Assembly: GCF_017873625.1 (NCBI RefSeq)
Contig: NZ_JAGGKL010000001.1
Span: forward strand, 25,001-89,000
Direction: 5' to 3'
Source: Methanobacterium petrolearium
GTDB taxonomy: Archaea; Methanobacteriota; Methanobacteria; Methanobacteriales; Methanobacteriaceae
Length of the DNA stretch: 64,000 nt
Shown: one piece after another, positions 1-13,274 of the stretch
How the letters are laid out: each line of letters begins with the position of its first letter
Position numbering within the stretch: the first letter of the stretch is position 1
Translations under genes and position numbers: made by a program
Notes under the pieces: generated by a model
What the model saw: only the letters and a program-made list of their open reading frames with translations
The model's database searches: none
Told to the model about the DNA's origin: nothing

Positions 1-120
1 AAAATTTAAATCATAAAAGTCTCACATATATTATTTGTTAATATGGATCATATAATAAACCAAATATAATAACTTCAAGGGATATAAAAATTGGTAAATA
101 ATGCACAAAGAGGTGATCTG

Positions 121-569
121 ATGATAGACTCCAAAATTCTGGTATCAGTGGTCATTGTATTGGTTATAGGAGTGGCTGCTGCAGGTTACCAGATATCCAA
201 CACTCCCGGACTATGGCAACCAGTGGCATCAAATAGCCCGGACTCAAACCAGCAGTCAAGTTCTTCCACTGGAACTGGATCTGGAAATCAACAAAGTTCT
301 GGTTCTGCATCCGGTGCTTCAACATCTTACAGTCAACAAGCAAGTGGATCAGGGAGTGATAATGTGAAAATATCATCTTCAGAAGCTAAAATAATTGCTC
401 AACAATCTATTGAAGAAGATGGAGCAGCAGCAGGAACCCCTCAACTGATTACTTCAGATGGTAAACAGGTTTACTTAGTGCCAGTTGTTCTTAATGGTAA
501 TCAGGTTGGGTCAATCTACATTGATGCCCAGACTGGTGAGAATTTAGGAGGAGAGGGAGGTGCTCCCTA

Positions 570-570
<1 letters not shown>
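121..570 (+). CDS. Membrane-anchored PepSY-like protein
   Basis: A 149-residue protein. I start it at the ATG at 121, which has GAGGTGAT a few bases upstream, rather than at the in-frame TTG at 91. Residues about 5-25 form one hydrophobic helix (signal anchor). Residues about 40-85 are low-complexity Ser/Gly/Gln, a typical extracellular linker. The C-terminal 60 residues (from [16 protein letters not shown] to [12 protein letters not shown]) resemble a PepSY-type fold, with the closing pattern 'V.IDAQTGE'. PepSY domains are usually extracellular and often linked to peptidase inhibition, but no function can be assigned here. The stop overlaps the start of the next gene by one base, so the two are probably co-transcribed. 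Confidence 0.7.
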
Positions 571-1375
<805 letters not shown>

Positions 1376-1460
1376 TTGTAACCTTTTTTGTATATCAATA
1401 ATTAGTTAATCTGGATGATGTAAGAATTAATCTGGATGGATATGGAAATAAAAAAATAAA

Positions 1461-1470
1461 ATATATAAAC
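1461..1470 (+). promoter_or_regulatory. TATA box for the second tRNA-Arg
   Basis: ATATATAAAC is centred about 31 bases before the mature 5' end of the tRNA at 1496, the expected archaeal TATA position when a short leader is trimmed. Confidence 0.5.
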
Positions 1471-1495
1471 TTAAAATCTATTTGAATAAATGTAT

Positions 1496-1572
<77 letters not shown>

Positions 1573-1684
1573 TAATTTCCCAAATTTTTAAAGCAACCAA
1601 CCAAAGCGTGTTGAATATTCCGGATAAAAAATAGATTAAATAAAATGAATCAAATTAAGAATGACATGAACATCAATAATTAAC

Positions 1685-1783
1685 TTATTCTGCAGGATTT
1701 CTGTTTAAAATCTGTGTCATTAAACTTACTACAACAAATCCACCAAGAATAACACCTAAAACTGTCAAAACATACATGCTCAT
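1685..1783 (-). CDS. Small membrane protein, 32 residues
   Basis: The reverse strand encodes 32 residues starting MSMYVLTVLGVILGG and ending NRNPAE, with one hydrophobic helix over residues about 4-24. GAGGTGTT lies a few bases upstream of the ATG, a good methanogen ribosome site. It is convergent to the tRNA genes and not clearly tied to EndoQ. I do not recognise a family. The strong ribosome site and clean membrane helix argue that it is translated. Confidence 0.5.
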   Translation of the reverse strand: MSMYVLTVLGVILGGFVVVSLMTQILNRNPAE

Positions 1784-1928
1784 TGTTAACACCTCAATAA
1801 TTATTATTTTTAATATTTTATTCTCCTTTGAAATATTTTAATCTTAAAATTGTTAATTCCCTAATTAATATGGGTTAACTGAATGAATATATAAAAACTT
1901 TTCTTGTCACCCCACAGGCCAAAATAAT

Positions 1929-3194
1929 TTATTTCATAAATGCATCTAATGTGGAATTTTCATTTTTAGGAATCACTTCATTAATCACTTCATCTTCATC
2001 AAATACCAGTTCCCCATATCTTCCCCCGCCACCTACTTTGATCCGCAGGGTTTTATCACGAAAAGCATGTATCCTTCTGGCAAGTTCCGGGTCGATTTCA
2101 GTTAATTCTTCCAGGGGAGCGTCAATTAAAACTGAAATCTCATCACCGAATTTTAGAATTAATTCCTGCCATTTTCTCTGCACAAATTTGGTGGTGACTC
2201 CTTTACTGTAGGTGAGGCTAATGATCTCAGCCAGGGGCATTATATGGATGTAAGGTGGTCGGTGCGTAGGATGATGTGGTTCATCCCAGGTGGCTAGTTC
2301 TTCTACCCGGTAATCAACACCTTTTTTTATGGTACCTCCACAGGGACATTTCATGTTCATTCGGATGGCTTCCTCTGGATGGTACTGCTGGTAACATTTG
2401 GTGCAGGCAGTGCGATGATACTTGCCCAGTCTCGGGTCAAAGCCATAGTTTGCTGTGATCTTCTTATCATTAATTGCATCCTTCAGGGCAGGGAAACTTA
2501 AATTTTTAACGTCAATTTCATTAAACTCACGTCCCAAACGATGGGGCCATGGTGAATGTGCATCTGAGTTGGTGAGGAAAGGTATATCCTGCAACTCTTC
2601 GATACGATCCGCCATATCTGTATCTGCAGAAAGTCCAAGCTCCAGGAAATCAGGAGTTTGGCTGTAACAGTTACTGATACTGTCATATTCCTTGTACATG
2701 CTGGTCCATGGAGTGAATGCATGTGCAGGTCCTACCATGCAACCGTTTTCAAGGGCTAATTCCTGTATTTGGGTACCATTCATCTTAAGTCGCGGTCTGC
2801 CATCAGAATCCAGGTTCCCTTTAAGTTTTTTCCGCATATGGTAGGCTGCTTCAAAGGAGGGTAGTATTATTAGGTGGTGTACTCGCCGGGAATCTTCCAC
2901 TTCTGAAGTTAGAATAAGTTTGGTTTCCGGATTTTTGGAAAGTCCTTCTGGAATTTCCTCCTGAAGAAATTCATTGTGGGTTTTTTCACTGGTTTTGATC
3001 CTGAAAATCCCTTCCCCATCCTCTTCAGTGGCTTTTTCTATCATGTTAAGCCATTTTTGATGAAACGCATCTCCAGTTGCCACGATATGCAGTCCTTTCA
3101 AAGTTCCTTGAGAAGATAATAACTCAGGAGTCATATTTTTAGAAGTAGCCATAGAATAAGGTCCGTGAATATGTAGATCTGCCCTTATGATCAT
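1929..3194 (-). CDS. Endonuclease Q family protein (PHP-domain DNA repair nuclease)
   Basis: A 421-residue protein matching archaeal EndoQ in length and layout. EndoQ nicks DNA 5' of deaminated bases and abasic sites. The N-terminal PHP metal-binding motif is '[11 protein letters not shown]' (residues 4-14). Further metal ligands occur in 'TSEVED' and '[13 protein letters not shown]' (about 205-218). A four-cysteine zinc motif follows at about 263-286 (CTKC, then CPCGG). The C-terminal helical part includes '[13 protein letters not shown]'. In Thermococcales EndoQ works with PCNA, and a PCNA gene lies 3.5 kb upstream on the same strand. Confidence 0.85.
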   Translation of the reverse strand: MIIRADLHIHGPYSMATSKNMTPELLSSQGTLKGLHIVATGDAFHQKWLNMIEKATEEDGEGIFRIKTSEKTHNEFLQEEIPEGLSKNPETKLILTSEVEDSRRVHHLIILPSFEAAYHMRKKLKGNLDSDGRPRLKMNGTQIQELALENGCMVGPAHAFTPWTSMYKEYDSISNCYSQTPDFLELGLSADTDMADRIEELQDIPFLTNSDAHSPWPHRLGREFNEIDVKNLSFPALKDAINDKKITANYGFDPRLGKYHRTACTKCYQQYHPEEAIRMNMKCPCGGTIKKGVDYRVEELATWDEPHHPTHRPPYIHIMPLAEIISLTYSKGVTTKFVQRKWQELILKFGDEISVLIDAPLEELTEIDPELARRIHAFRDKTLRIKVGGGGRYGELVFDEDEVINEVIPKNENSTLDAFMK

Positions 3195-3318
3195 TTTTAC
3201 ATCCCTTCTTGAATAAACTGTGAAATTACCAAAAAATGAATAAAAAGAAAAAATAACTGAATTGTTTTTATTGTGGATTTGAAGTTGTTATGGATTTTTT
3301 TATGGATTCAAATGGGAA

Positions 3319-4092
<774 letters not shown>

Positions 4093-4239
4093 CTATAACA
4101 CTCCTATATACTAATTCACTCCCATCAAATATTCAAATAGTAATAAAGGATTAGTTAAGAGATTTATTAAGTTTCAGGAATTTATGAAGAGATTCACTTA
4201 CATCAAGAAACTCTTAGGTTCTGAAAACTCAGTGAAAAA

Positions 4240-4419
4240 TCAAGTAATTTGATTTTTTTCTATGGCCTGTTTCTTGAGAATTCTCCTGTATTTCCCGTAT
4301 TTATCTTCAGGAGAATATTTTGGGGGGTATATCACTTCTAATTCTCCCCCACAATGTGGGCAGCGATCCTTTAGAGTATATTCCTTGCAGGATCTGCACC
4401 GCCTCATTTTCAGTTTCAT
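4240..4419 (-). CDS. nop10: Nop10-family ribosome biogenesis protein
   Basis: A 59-residue protein. It has a zinc-binding N-terminus ([18 protein letters not shown], four cysteines in two CxxC pairs) and the Nop10 signature '[16 protein letters not shown]', followed by a basic tail. Nop10 is a core protein of archaeal box H/ACA particles, which guide pseudouridylation of rRNA. The ATG overlaps the TGA of the aIF2-alpha gene (ATGA), showing translational coupling. The same pair is adjacent in many archaea. Confidence 0.9.
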   Translation of the reverse strand: MKLKMRRCRSCKEYTLKDRCPHCGGELEVIYPPKYSPEDKYGKYRRILKKQAIEKNQIT

Positions 4420-5195
4420 TCTAATTCCCTACGGAATTCACCTTCACCATCAGCTTCTAAAACAGTTGCAATGGCCTTATCAGCGGCTTCCTTAAGAATA
4501 GTTTCTGCAGTGATGTAATCTGAAGATTTGACAAGCAAGCGATAACGAGGTGCTCCTACACACTGCACCGACACATCATCCTTATTAATGGCAGATAGAG
4601 CACTACGTATGATTTCCACACCATCCGGAGCATAAGAAGTGAGATCCACATATCCGGTAATCTGAACTTCAGGAGGGGATATATTCTTTTTGGCCACTTC
4701 AGTTATGGCATTAGCCCATGCTTCATCCATTCCTCTTTCTATAAGGGAATCGGCACCTTCTTCAGCTGATATTTCAAATGCACCATAGAGATCTCCGAAT
4801 TCATCCATGATAGCGTAGCCTACTTCATCGTAAGCTGTATTTAAATCCTTGTTTATGCTTTTTGCAGCGAATTCAAGGAGTTTTTCTGCTTTCTGTTCAA
4901 TCTTCCACTGTTGGATCTTACGGGTTCTTTGATCTTCCCGGATCCTTTTCATGGACACATCTACGTGTCCTTTTTTGGGGTTAACCCGCAGCACACGGGC
5001 TACGATCTTCTGATTTTCCCTTACGTAGTCCCGGATGTTTTTCACCCATCCTGCTGATACCTCAGAGATGTGGATGAATGCTTCTTCTCCAGGATACTCT
5101 TCCAGTTTGGCGAATGCACCATAGTTAAGGACTTTGTGCACGGTGGCCACTATTAAATCGCCTTCTTGCGGCCACTTATGCTTCATTCTTACCAT
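4416..5195 (-). CDS. Translation initiation factor aIF2 subunit alpha
   Basis: A 259-residue protein of normal length. An N-terminal S1/OB domain (residues 10-85, '[20 protein letters not shown]' then 'GYVREN'-type strands) is followed by the helical domain and a C-terminal alpha-beta domain ending in '[15 protein letters not shown]'. aIF2 delivers initiator Met-tRNA to the small subunit as a heterotrimer; alpha binds tRNA together with gamma. AGGTG precedes the first ATG. It is flanked by S27e and nop10 in the usual archaeal order. Confidence 0.93.
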   Translation of the reverse strand: MVRMKHKWPQEGDLIVATVHKVLNYGAFAKLEEYPGEEAFIHISEVSAGWVKNIRDYVRENQKIVARVLRVNPKKGHVDVSMKRIREDQRTRKIQQWKIEQKAEKLLEFAAKSINKDLNTAYDEVGYAIMDEFGDLYGAFEISAEEGADSLIERGMDEAWANAITEVAKKNISPPEVQITGYVDLTSYAPDGVEIIRSALSAINKDDVSVQCVGAPRYRLLVKSSDYITAETILKEAADKAIATVLEADGEGEFRRELE

Positions 5196-5204
5196 TAAAA
5201 CACC

Positions 5205-5381
5205 TTAGTCCAGGACTTCCACTATTTGGGCTACGATTTCTGATTTTCCACCCTTGGATTTTACCAGGGATTTACCGCATATTATGCACTCCACTTTGGA
5301 GGCAGCGTGATCAAAGACTACTTGTTGATTGCCACAATCCCCACATTTTACTCTTAAAAAGTTGCTTTTACTTTTTGACAT
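5205..5381 (-). CDS. rps27e: 30S ribosomal protein S27e
   Basis: 58 residues starting [13 protein letters not shown]. The zinc ribbon CGDC at 13-16 and CIIC later is the S27e signature. I chose the ATG at 5381 over an in-frame GTG nine bases upstream, because that GTG lies within the likely ribosome site (AGGTGA). Ten bases separate it from L44e upstream and from aIF2-alpha downstream, so it belongs to that operon. Confidence 0.93.
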   Translation of the reverse strand: MSKSKSNFLRVKCGDCGNQQVVFDHAASKVECIICGKSLVKSKGGKSEIVAQIVEVLD

Positions 5382-5390
5382 GTTTTTCAC

Positions 5391-5672
<282 letters not shown>

Positions 5673-5740
5673 ATAATCACCTCTTTGGCTGTAAAAATAA
5701 GTCATCTGACCTGTAAAATTGATTAATGGTCCTCGGACTA

Positions 5741-5750
5741 TTATAAAAAG
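5741..5750 (-). promoter_or_regulatory. TATA box of the L44e operon
   Basis: On the minus strand this reads CTTTTTATAA, about 70 bases before the L44e start codon and downstream of the GINS stop. It predicts a transcript start near 5718-5722 and a leader of roughly 45-50 bases carrying the GAGGTGAT site. Confidence 0.45.
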
Positions 5751-5766
5751 CCTAACTCTATATCTC

Positions 5767-7484
<1,718 letters not shown>

Positions 7485-7499
7485 TCATCCTCCTTTAAG

Positions 7500-8189
7500 T
7501 TACTTTTTATCCTTCTCATCTATATCCTTTTGTTTTTCTTTTCCATCTAATGATTTTTCTTTTTGGTCTGATGATTCTTTTTTGGAAGGTTTATCTTCCA
7601 CTTCTTCTAATTCTGAATGTATTTTTTTGAGGAATGTCCCGGCCAACAAATGGCGGCCAAAGAAAGTTGCAATTATCAGGATTCCTATGAGAATTGAAAA
7701 AACTGATAATACTGCTCTTTCACCATATATCACATTATCAGCTAAGCGCACTGATGCGCCAAATTCATACAGTATCCCGGCAATGATGAACAATACCCCA
7801 ATAATACCCCCAATAATCTGAATAACTTGTTTTTTATTTGAGTGCAAATATTTAAAGCTTTTAAAACTCATGAATTCATGGCTAAAAGAGAATTCATGCC
7901 CATCACTTGAGCCATTAGTTTTTTCTTTGTCATTTACTTTTTTAGTATGAGATTTTTCATTTGATTTTTCAGAAAACGTCTTAGAAGGATCTAACTCAAG
8001 TTCATCCAAGCTAGGACCCATTAAAAAGTCTCTGAATCGTTTAGTGGACTTTTTATTGGGTGATTGATCTGTGGAAGATGCATCTCTGGTAGATGTCTTT
8101 GCTGTGTTTTTGGATAGAGATTCTTTTGCTAATTTGGCATCTTCAGAGGTTTTCTGTTTTTGGTTTTCCTTCTTGGGCTCTTTTTCCAT
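7500..8189 (-). CDS. Membrane protein with two helices and charged termini
   Basis: 229 residues from the ATG at 8189 (GGGG 9 bases upstream). The open frame extends into the TFS gene, but that start has no ribosome site. Residues about 1-120 are Lys/Glu/Ser-rich and likely disordered. Two hydrophobic helices follow (about 125-150, 'VIQIIGGIIGVLFIIAGILY', and 160-183, 'VLSVFSILIGILIIATFF'), then a Lys/Glu tail of about 35 residues. Both ends should be cytoplasmic. I do not recognise a family. Its place between TFS and PCNA may only reflect operon structure. Confidence 0.7.
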   Translation of the reverse strand: MEKEPKKENQKQKTSEDAKLAKESLSKNTAKTSTRDASSTDQSPNKKSTKRFRDFLMGPSLDELELDPSKTFSEKSNEKSHTKKVNDKEKTNGSSDGHEFSFSHEFMSFKSFKYLHSNKKQVIQIIGGIIGVLFIIAGILYEFGASVRLADNVIYGERAVLSVFSILIGILIIATFFGRHLLAGTFLKKIHSELEEVEDKPSKKESSDQKEKSLDGKEKQKDIDEKDKK

Positions 8190-8211
8190 ATAAATCGCCC
8201 CTTTCCAATCA

Positions 8212-8526
8212 CTAATCGTACTCTCTCCAGGTTTGTCCACACTTGGTGCATCTTAAAAACCGAGTTTCGGATTCGTCAGCTCTTCTTGTCTGCTGTAACC
8301 ACCAAAAGGCCTCTCGGTTGCCGCATTTAGGACATAATGCCTTGGTGGTCGGCAGAGTTTTAACATCATCCCCGGTTACAATCACATTCTCCTTGGGGGA
8401 TACTTTCTCAGAAACTTCATACTCACTTAGTGATTCCTTTGTTATCTTTTTTTGGTAACCGCATGAACACTCAAAACGGTCCCCTTTAGGAAACATTACA
8501 GTCCCACATTTAGGGCAAAACTCCAT
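8212..8526 (-). CDS. tfs: Transcription factor S (TFS)
   Basis: 104 residues. The N-terminal zinc ribbon ([21 protein letters not shown]) resembles Rpb9. The C-terminal TFIIS ribbon has [20 protein letters not shown], then [12 protein letters not shown]. The 'RADE' acidic pair is the catalytic tip that enters the RNA polymerase funnel and triggers cleavage of backtracked RNA. GGAGG precedes the ATG. Confidence 0.95.
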   Translation of the reverse strand: MEFCPKCGTVMFPKGDRFECSCGYQKKITKESLSEYEVSEKVSPKENVIVTGDDVKTLPTTKALCPKCGNREAFWWLQQTRRADESETRFLRCTKCGQTWREYD

Positions 8527-8627
8527 TTAAATCCTCCTCATAATCTTAAAACGTTTATTAATTCTCATGATACCATTATAGTCATCTTTGATGTTGATTT
8601 TTATTATTACTTATCCATTCTTCAGTT

Positions 8628-9071
8628 TCATATCTTCTCTAAAGCGTCTTTTAAAATTTCATGATGATCAAAGGCTAAATCCATTTCAAGTGCTTCATGA
8701 GGTGTGAAAGAAGAGACTTCCTCAGCATCGGTGTCTGCTTTTAGATCACCTTCCGTTTTCGTGGCTAAAAAACATACTGTGATCATATGGCCCCTGGGAT
8801 CTCTTTCTGGGTCTGAGTATACTCCTAATAAATCTTGAATTTCTATCGAAATTCCGGTTTCTTCTTTAACCTCTCTTAAAACCGCTTCTTCCACAGTTTC
8901 GCCGTATTCCACAAATCCGCCAGGAAAAGCCCATGATCCTTGGTATGGTGGATTTTTACGTCTGATGAATATTATTTTTCCATCTTCAGCAGTTATCACT
9001 GCATCAACAGTTAATAAAGGATGTTTAGAATTTTTTATGTGTACAATCCCCCTCACAAATCTCAAACTCAA
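8628..9071 (-). CDS. NUDIX hydrolase
   Basis: About 147 residues. The Nudix box [18 protein letters not shown] continues KEETGI, with the catalytic Glu and Arg residues all present. '[17 protein letters not shown]' just before it resembles archaeal ADP-ribose pyrophosphatase-like enzymes. The start is uncertain: the TTG at 9071 gives the longest product, a GTG at 9056 is also possible, and no clear ribosome site precedes either. The family hydrolyses nucleoside diphosphates linked to another group; the substrate is inferred, not shown. Confidence 0.8.
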   Translation of the reverse strand: MSLRFVRGIVHIKNSKHPLLTVDAVITAEDGKIIFIRRKNPPYQGSWAFPGGFVEYGETVEEAVLREVKEETGISIEIQDLLGVYSDPERDPRGHMITVCFLATKTEGDLKADTDAEEVSSFTPHEALEMDLAFDHHEILKDALEKI

Positions 9072-9198
9072 TTAAACCGTTGCGATGAATTTCATTTTAT
9101 TATTAAGTAAACGTTTAACACAAGGAAATTCTCAAAAATCCCCATTCAATGATCATCCATGGATTTAAAAATTGCATTGCCCATCTGATTTAAAGATT

Positions 9199-9912
9199 TC
9201 AGGCATTTCCTTTGGATTCTCCGGTGGTTACCCCAGCTGCTATGATGTGTGCTGCTCTAATAGGTTCAGGTATTGCACTTCGGGTTGAAGAAAGTGTCAC
9301 AATCTTGTAGGCATCTTCCTGGCTGATTCCACTGATTTGCATGTAAATTGGTTCCTGATCATGGATTTTGTCGATTTTATGGATTTTTCCTGCTTTGAGA
9401 ATATGGTTCCATCGTTCTTCCCAGTCTGGAAAATTTTTTAGAGCTTTTTTTATTTTATCCAAATCAGGGTACTTGCGCATGATAACTATTACTGGTACTC
9501 CTGTTTCTTGGAAGATCCTCTGGATGTTAACCAGGTTAAATCCACCAAAGGTGATTCCATCCAGCATCATAACTCCCAGTTGTTCCAGGTGCCGGGATTT
9601 ATTCACCATTTCAATGAGGGAATCCGTGGCATCGTTACCATCCGCAGTTATGTAGGTGCGGAGTACACCATCCAACCAGTTTCCTGCCCTGAAAACTGTT
9701 CCAATAAGCATAACCTGCTGGTTGGTGTGGGGAACAAAGGGTGCATCATCAATTCCCAGGATCCTGATTTCTTGCTTGATGTTCCTGAACGTTTTAAGTT
9801 CATTTTTTCTTTTTAGTTGTTGTCTTTTTGGTGGTCTTCCCGGTGGTTTTTTTAGCTGCTTTTTTAGCTGGCTTTTTGGTTTTCTTTTTTGATTTAGGTT
9901 TTCCATCAGCAT
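9199..9912 (-). CDS. DUF99 family protein, 5' end uncertain
   Basis: The conserved part runs from '[14 protein letters not shown]' through '[15 protein letters not shown]', '[11 protein letters not shown]' and the end '[18 protein letters not shown]', matching archaeal DUF99 (about 190 residues, unknown function, endonuclease V-like fold proposed). The 40 residues upstream are only the +1 reading of the lysine-rich rpoL tail and are unlikely to be real. An ATG overlaps the rpoL stop (ATGA at 9800-9803) but is one base out of frame. One extra A in the AAAA run at 9792-9795 would give [12 protein letters not shown] directly joined to the domain. The gene is therefore frameshifted, uses an unusual start, or holds a sequence error. 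Confidence 0.75.
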   Translation of the reverse strand: MLMENLNQKRKPKSQLKKQLKKPPGRPPKRQQLKRKNELKTFRNIKQEIRILGIDDAPFVPHTNQQVMLIGTVFRAGNWLDGVLRTYITADGNDATDSLIEMVNKSRHLEQLGVMMLDGITFGGFNLVNIQRIFQETGVPVIVIMRKYPDLDKIKKALKNFPDWEERWNHILKAGKIHKIDKIHDQEPIYMQISGISQEDAYKIVTLSSTRSAIPEPIRAAHIIAAGVTTGESKGNA

Positions 9913-10165
9913 CAGATTCTATGAGCTCTTTGAACTCTTCACATCTTGATTTTAAAGTTTCAGCTGCATTTTTGAGGGATTTTTTAGGGTTCTTTGCTTT
10001 TATGTAGAGTTTGGGTTCTCCAATAATTGGATGGTCTATTACATACGCTGCAGCTTCTACATCTTTATCTTCCATAAGGGTCTTTCTCAGAGCATTACAG
10101 AGTGTGTGTGTTTCTCCTGTAATTTCAATCTCTAATTCATTCTTTTTATCAGTTATAACCTTCAT
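9800..10165 (-). CDS. rpoL: RNA polymerase subunit L (Rpb11-like)
   Basis: 121 residues from the ATG at 10165, just after the csl4 stop, with GAGGGAT as ribosome site. '[17 protein letters not shown]' and '[17 protein letters not shown]' are RpoL signatures. RpoL pairs with RpoD as the assembly platform of the polymerase. The core ends near residue 83; the last 38 residues are almost only Lys/Thr/Pro/Ala, like a histone H1 tail, and unusual for a family of about 90-100 residues. The DUF99 gene overlaps its 3' end. Confidence 0.9.
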   Translation of the reverse strand: MKVITDKKNELEIEITGETHTLCNALRKTLMEDKDVEAAAYVIDHPIIGEPKLYIKAKNPKKSLKNAAETLKSRCEEFKELIESDADGKPKSKKKTKKPAKKAAKKTTGKTTKKTTTKKKK

Positions 10166-10166
10166 T

Positions 10167-10736
10167 TTATCCCTCATAAGTTGAAGAAATATTTCGAGTC
10201 TCTTTTCTACCACAGTTAGGACATTTGACTTCTTTTTTACTTATCTGTTTCATGAAATGTCTGCAGTTGGTGCACATGGCCTTTACCACACCCAGTTCAT
10301 TTTCAGCCGTGGTCAGATCAGCGTTGTCCACTCCCATCACCTTGGTGACCTTTGCTTGTATAAGATCTCCAATGTGGAAATCATCGGTGAGTTTGTCCAC
10401 ATATCCCTTTCTTGCCTGGGAAATGTGTATGGCTCCTAAAAACGTGACAGGAAGGCTTCTCTTACTATCTTTGATCCCTTCCACATCTACTAGGGCTCTT
10501 TGCCCTCTGACTTCCCTTATCTGCCCTAAAACAACGTCTCCTTTTTTCAAGATTGCAGGGGACTTTGCTTTGGGAATTATGGATATTTTTTTGTTTTTCT
10601 GGTCTATGGTTACTGTTCCCGCCACCAGGGACCTGATTTCACCATAGTCATCGTAGGTCCATTCCGACGGAAGAAACTCCTCAGTGACCCCTAATGCGTC
10701 ACCTGGGAGAACGAAATCTCCGTTTTTTGCTTTCAT
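10167..10736 (-). CDS. csl4: Exosome RNA-binding protein Csl4
   Basis: 189 residues. The N-terminal domain ('[18 protein letters not shown]') is followed by an S1 domain (about 62-145, '[20 protein letters not shown]' then '[16 protein letters not shown]') and a C-terminal zinc ribbon (CTNCRHFM...CPNCGRKE). Csl4 forms the cap of the archaeal exosome, which degrades and tails RNA, and recruits DnaG. GAGGTGA precedes the ATG. It is the first gene of the csl4-rpoL-DUF99 unit. Confidence 0.93.
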   Translation of the reverse strand: MKAKNGDFVLPGDALGVTEEFLPSEWTYDDYGEIRSLVAGTVTIDQKNKKISIIPKAKSPAILKKGDVVLGQIREVRGQRALVDVEGIKDSKRSLPVTFLGAIHISQARKGYVDKLTDDFHIGDLIQAKVTKVMGVDNADLTTAENELGVVKAMCTNCRHFMKQISKKEVKCPNCGRKETRNISSTYEG

Positions 10737-11279
10737 CTAATTCACCTCATTTTAAAACAAGCTTATTCAAATTTTAACTTTTTTTTATTTAACTTTGCTT
10801 TTGGTGTTGAACAAATGTAATAGGAACAATTGCAATTAAAAATTCCTTAGTTTTTTAGTTTAATAAACTCCAACATCCTTAAAAAAACACTTTATCTTAT
10901 TACTTAATATTATTTAAGAACATTGAACTGGATGAACTGATTTAAACACTGATTTAGTAATATATGTTGATTATGTGAATGTTTCAAGCATGTGATAAAA
11001 ATTGCTAGGAATATTAGTAAATAATTGTTTAGTAAGTTTGATTCCGTGTTAAATTATTTTGTTAAGTGTGATGATTTATATGTTGAGGATAATCTGAATA
11101 CTTTTGTTAAGTGTAACAGATTCACTGAAAACATGATGTCTGTAAACATGATTTTTTTTAGTATAGGATGATGAGAAATTTTTACAATGTTATTTTTTTA
11201 GTATAATTTTTAGTCAGCTTCAATGGGTTAGTAATCGTGAGTCAATCTGAATTTGTTATGAATTAATGATTATGTAATC
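10737..11279. other. Intergenic region, 543 bases, no gene seen
   Basis: This AT-rich gap lies between csl4 and the dph2 3' end, so it should carry the csl4 operon promoter near its left edge. I see no credible ORF, tRNA or large hairpin. Short repeated words occur (TTTTGTTAAGTGT twice, near 11060 and 11105; AAACATGAT twice near 11130-11155; TTTTTTTAGTATA twice near 11155 and 11195), with no evident function. Confidence 0.5.
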
Positions 11280-12269
11280 TTAGTATTTAATCTCATCCAT
11301 CTTGTAATCTTCCCACTCCCTGACTCCCAAGACTATCTCCAGTTCATGAGGAGTTAAAAGGGGTTTTTCGTACATTTCTGAGTCATCTATTGCTATCCGA
11401 GGACAAGCTGTGACGATAAACGCATCTAAATCCATGAATGGCATTAAACTGGGAGGATTTATTTCATCCAAGAGGATCAGATAAGCCTCCTTACCCCCTT
11501 TATGTATCATCTTCTTTAAAGATTTTGCCAGTTCCCATCGTGACTGTCCAACTTTAGAGGAGAGGAGTATTCCAAATTTTTGGGCCTCCTTGGCCCTGGT
11601 TATGCGTGCAAAACGTATTCTAAGAATCCTGTCCGCGAATTCATCTATGTTTCTTACTTGATTTAGATAAGGATCAGCAATTATCACCGGCTTTTGAGTG
11701 GAAAGCTTTATTCCCAGGGGATGGAAGTTGCCGCTGCCCAAGTACAGGAAGGCGTCCACAGGTAAATTCTGCACTGATGAGAAGTTACAACCCAAAACTT
11801 GGCCTTTCCGTGTCCCTGATCCTTCCTTCATTATTACCTGCTTACCATTTTCCTCCAGGAAATTGGCAGCATCATCTAAAAGGTGCAGATGCTGGGTTGT
11901 GGTTACCAGACCAATCTTTTCTTTTCCTTCAAGAAACATTAATGATTCATTCAATATTTGCATCGATTCTAACTGGTAAGAAGCTTCAATAAAAAGTGTG
12001 GGGACTTTATATTCAATAGGCAGAGGAGTGTGTCCGAAGTGCACCAGTAAATCCACTAAACCTTCCATTTCCCTATCAGAAAGATCACAGGCACCCCAAC
12101 AGGGATCTCCAGATATTAAAACTGTTGCCCCTGTTTTGGTCTCAATTTCACTGGCTAATTGTGTTGCGTGGATTTTGAGGCCTTCAGGGAACTGTAAACC
12201 AATATTTTCTGCCCCAATATCTTTGATTTTGTTAATGATTGCATCCAGTTTGAATTGGTAGTTAGTCAT
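11280..12269 (-). CDS. dph2: Diphthamide biosynthesis enzyme Dph2 (radical 3-amino-3-carboxypropyl transferase)
   Basis: 329 residues, usual archaeal length. Dph2 transfers the 3-amino-3-carboxypropyl group of SAM to the modified histidine of elongation factor 2, using a non-canonical 4Fe-4S radical mechanism. The three cluster cysteines are visible in '[10 protein letters not shown]' (about residue 58), 'GQVLGCNFS' (about 160) and '[13 protein letters not shown]' (about 285). No ribosome site precedes the ATG, which lies about 31 bases after a TATA box, so the mRNA is probably leaderless or nearly so. Confidence 0.92.
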   Translation of the reverse strand: MTNYQFKLDAIINKIKDIGAENIGLQFPEGLKIHATQLASEIETKTGATVLISGDPCWGACDLSDREMEGLVDLLVHFGHTPLPIEYKVPTLFIEASYQLESMQILNESLMFLEGKEKIGLVTTTQHLHLLDDAANFLEENGKQVIMKEGSGTRKGQVLGCNFSSVQNLPVDAFLYLGSGNFHPLGIKLSTQKPVIIADPYLNQVRNIDEFADRILRIRFARITRAKEAQKFGILLSSKVGQSRWELAKSLKKMIHKGGKEAYLILLDEINPPSLMPFMDLDAFIVTACPRIAIDDSEMYEKPLLTPHELEIVLGVREWEDYKMDEIKY

Positions 12270-12293
12270 GTTAAACTGCGTTTATTAGGTTTG

Positions 12294-12305
12294 GTTTATA
12301 AATTT
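12294..12305 (-). promoter_or_regulatory. TATA box of dph2, predicting a near-leaderless mRNA
   Basis: The minus strand reads AAATTTATAAAC, centred about 31 bases upstream of the dph2 ATG. With the usual 25-27 base spacing, transcription would start only a few bases before the start codon, in keeping with the absence of a ribosome site. Confidence 0.5.
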
Positions 12306-12419
12306 AGATTAATTTTGTTCAATAGACTTGTAATTAAATTTTGATTAAATGATCTTTTTGATTAAATGATCTTCATATTTAGACGAGTCCATAATAAAAC
12401 AAATTTTCAGTGAGAACCT

Positions 12420-12998
<579 letters not shown>

Positions 12999-13274
12999 TT
13001 TATCACCATGAATATTATTTTAAGGCTTATATTGTAATATATGACATTGAATTGCCAGAGAACATTTCTAAGATCATGAACTAATATGGATGTCAAACTT
13101 TACTACTTGCACATAAATAATATATGTATGAGGATTTATGTATAAGGATTGTATAAGAATATGATAAATTTAAAACATATATTTATCAAAGGATCAACTT
13201 CATTGCAATTTGTAGATACAATATAAAATTAAAAAAATTTTATAAATTAAATCATTATAACTCGGTGAAATACC

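Noticed and set aside
9811..9912. The lysine/glutamine-rich N-terminal extension of the DUF99 frame as a real domain
   Set aside because: It is the shifted reading of the rpoL lysine tail and has no ribosome site. The conserved family starts downstream of it.
10737..11279. A small RNA gene in the long AT-rich gap before dph2
   Set aside because: I could not find a stable long hairpin, box C/D or H/ACA pattern, or a promoter-terminator pair. Only short repeated words were seen.
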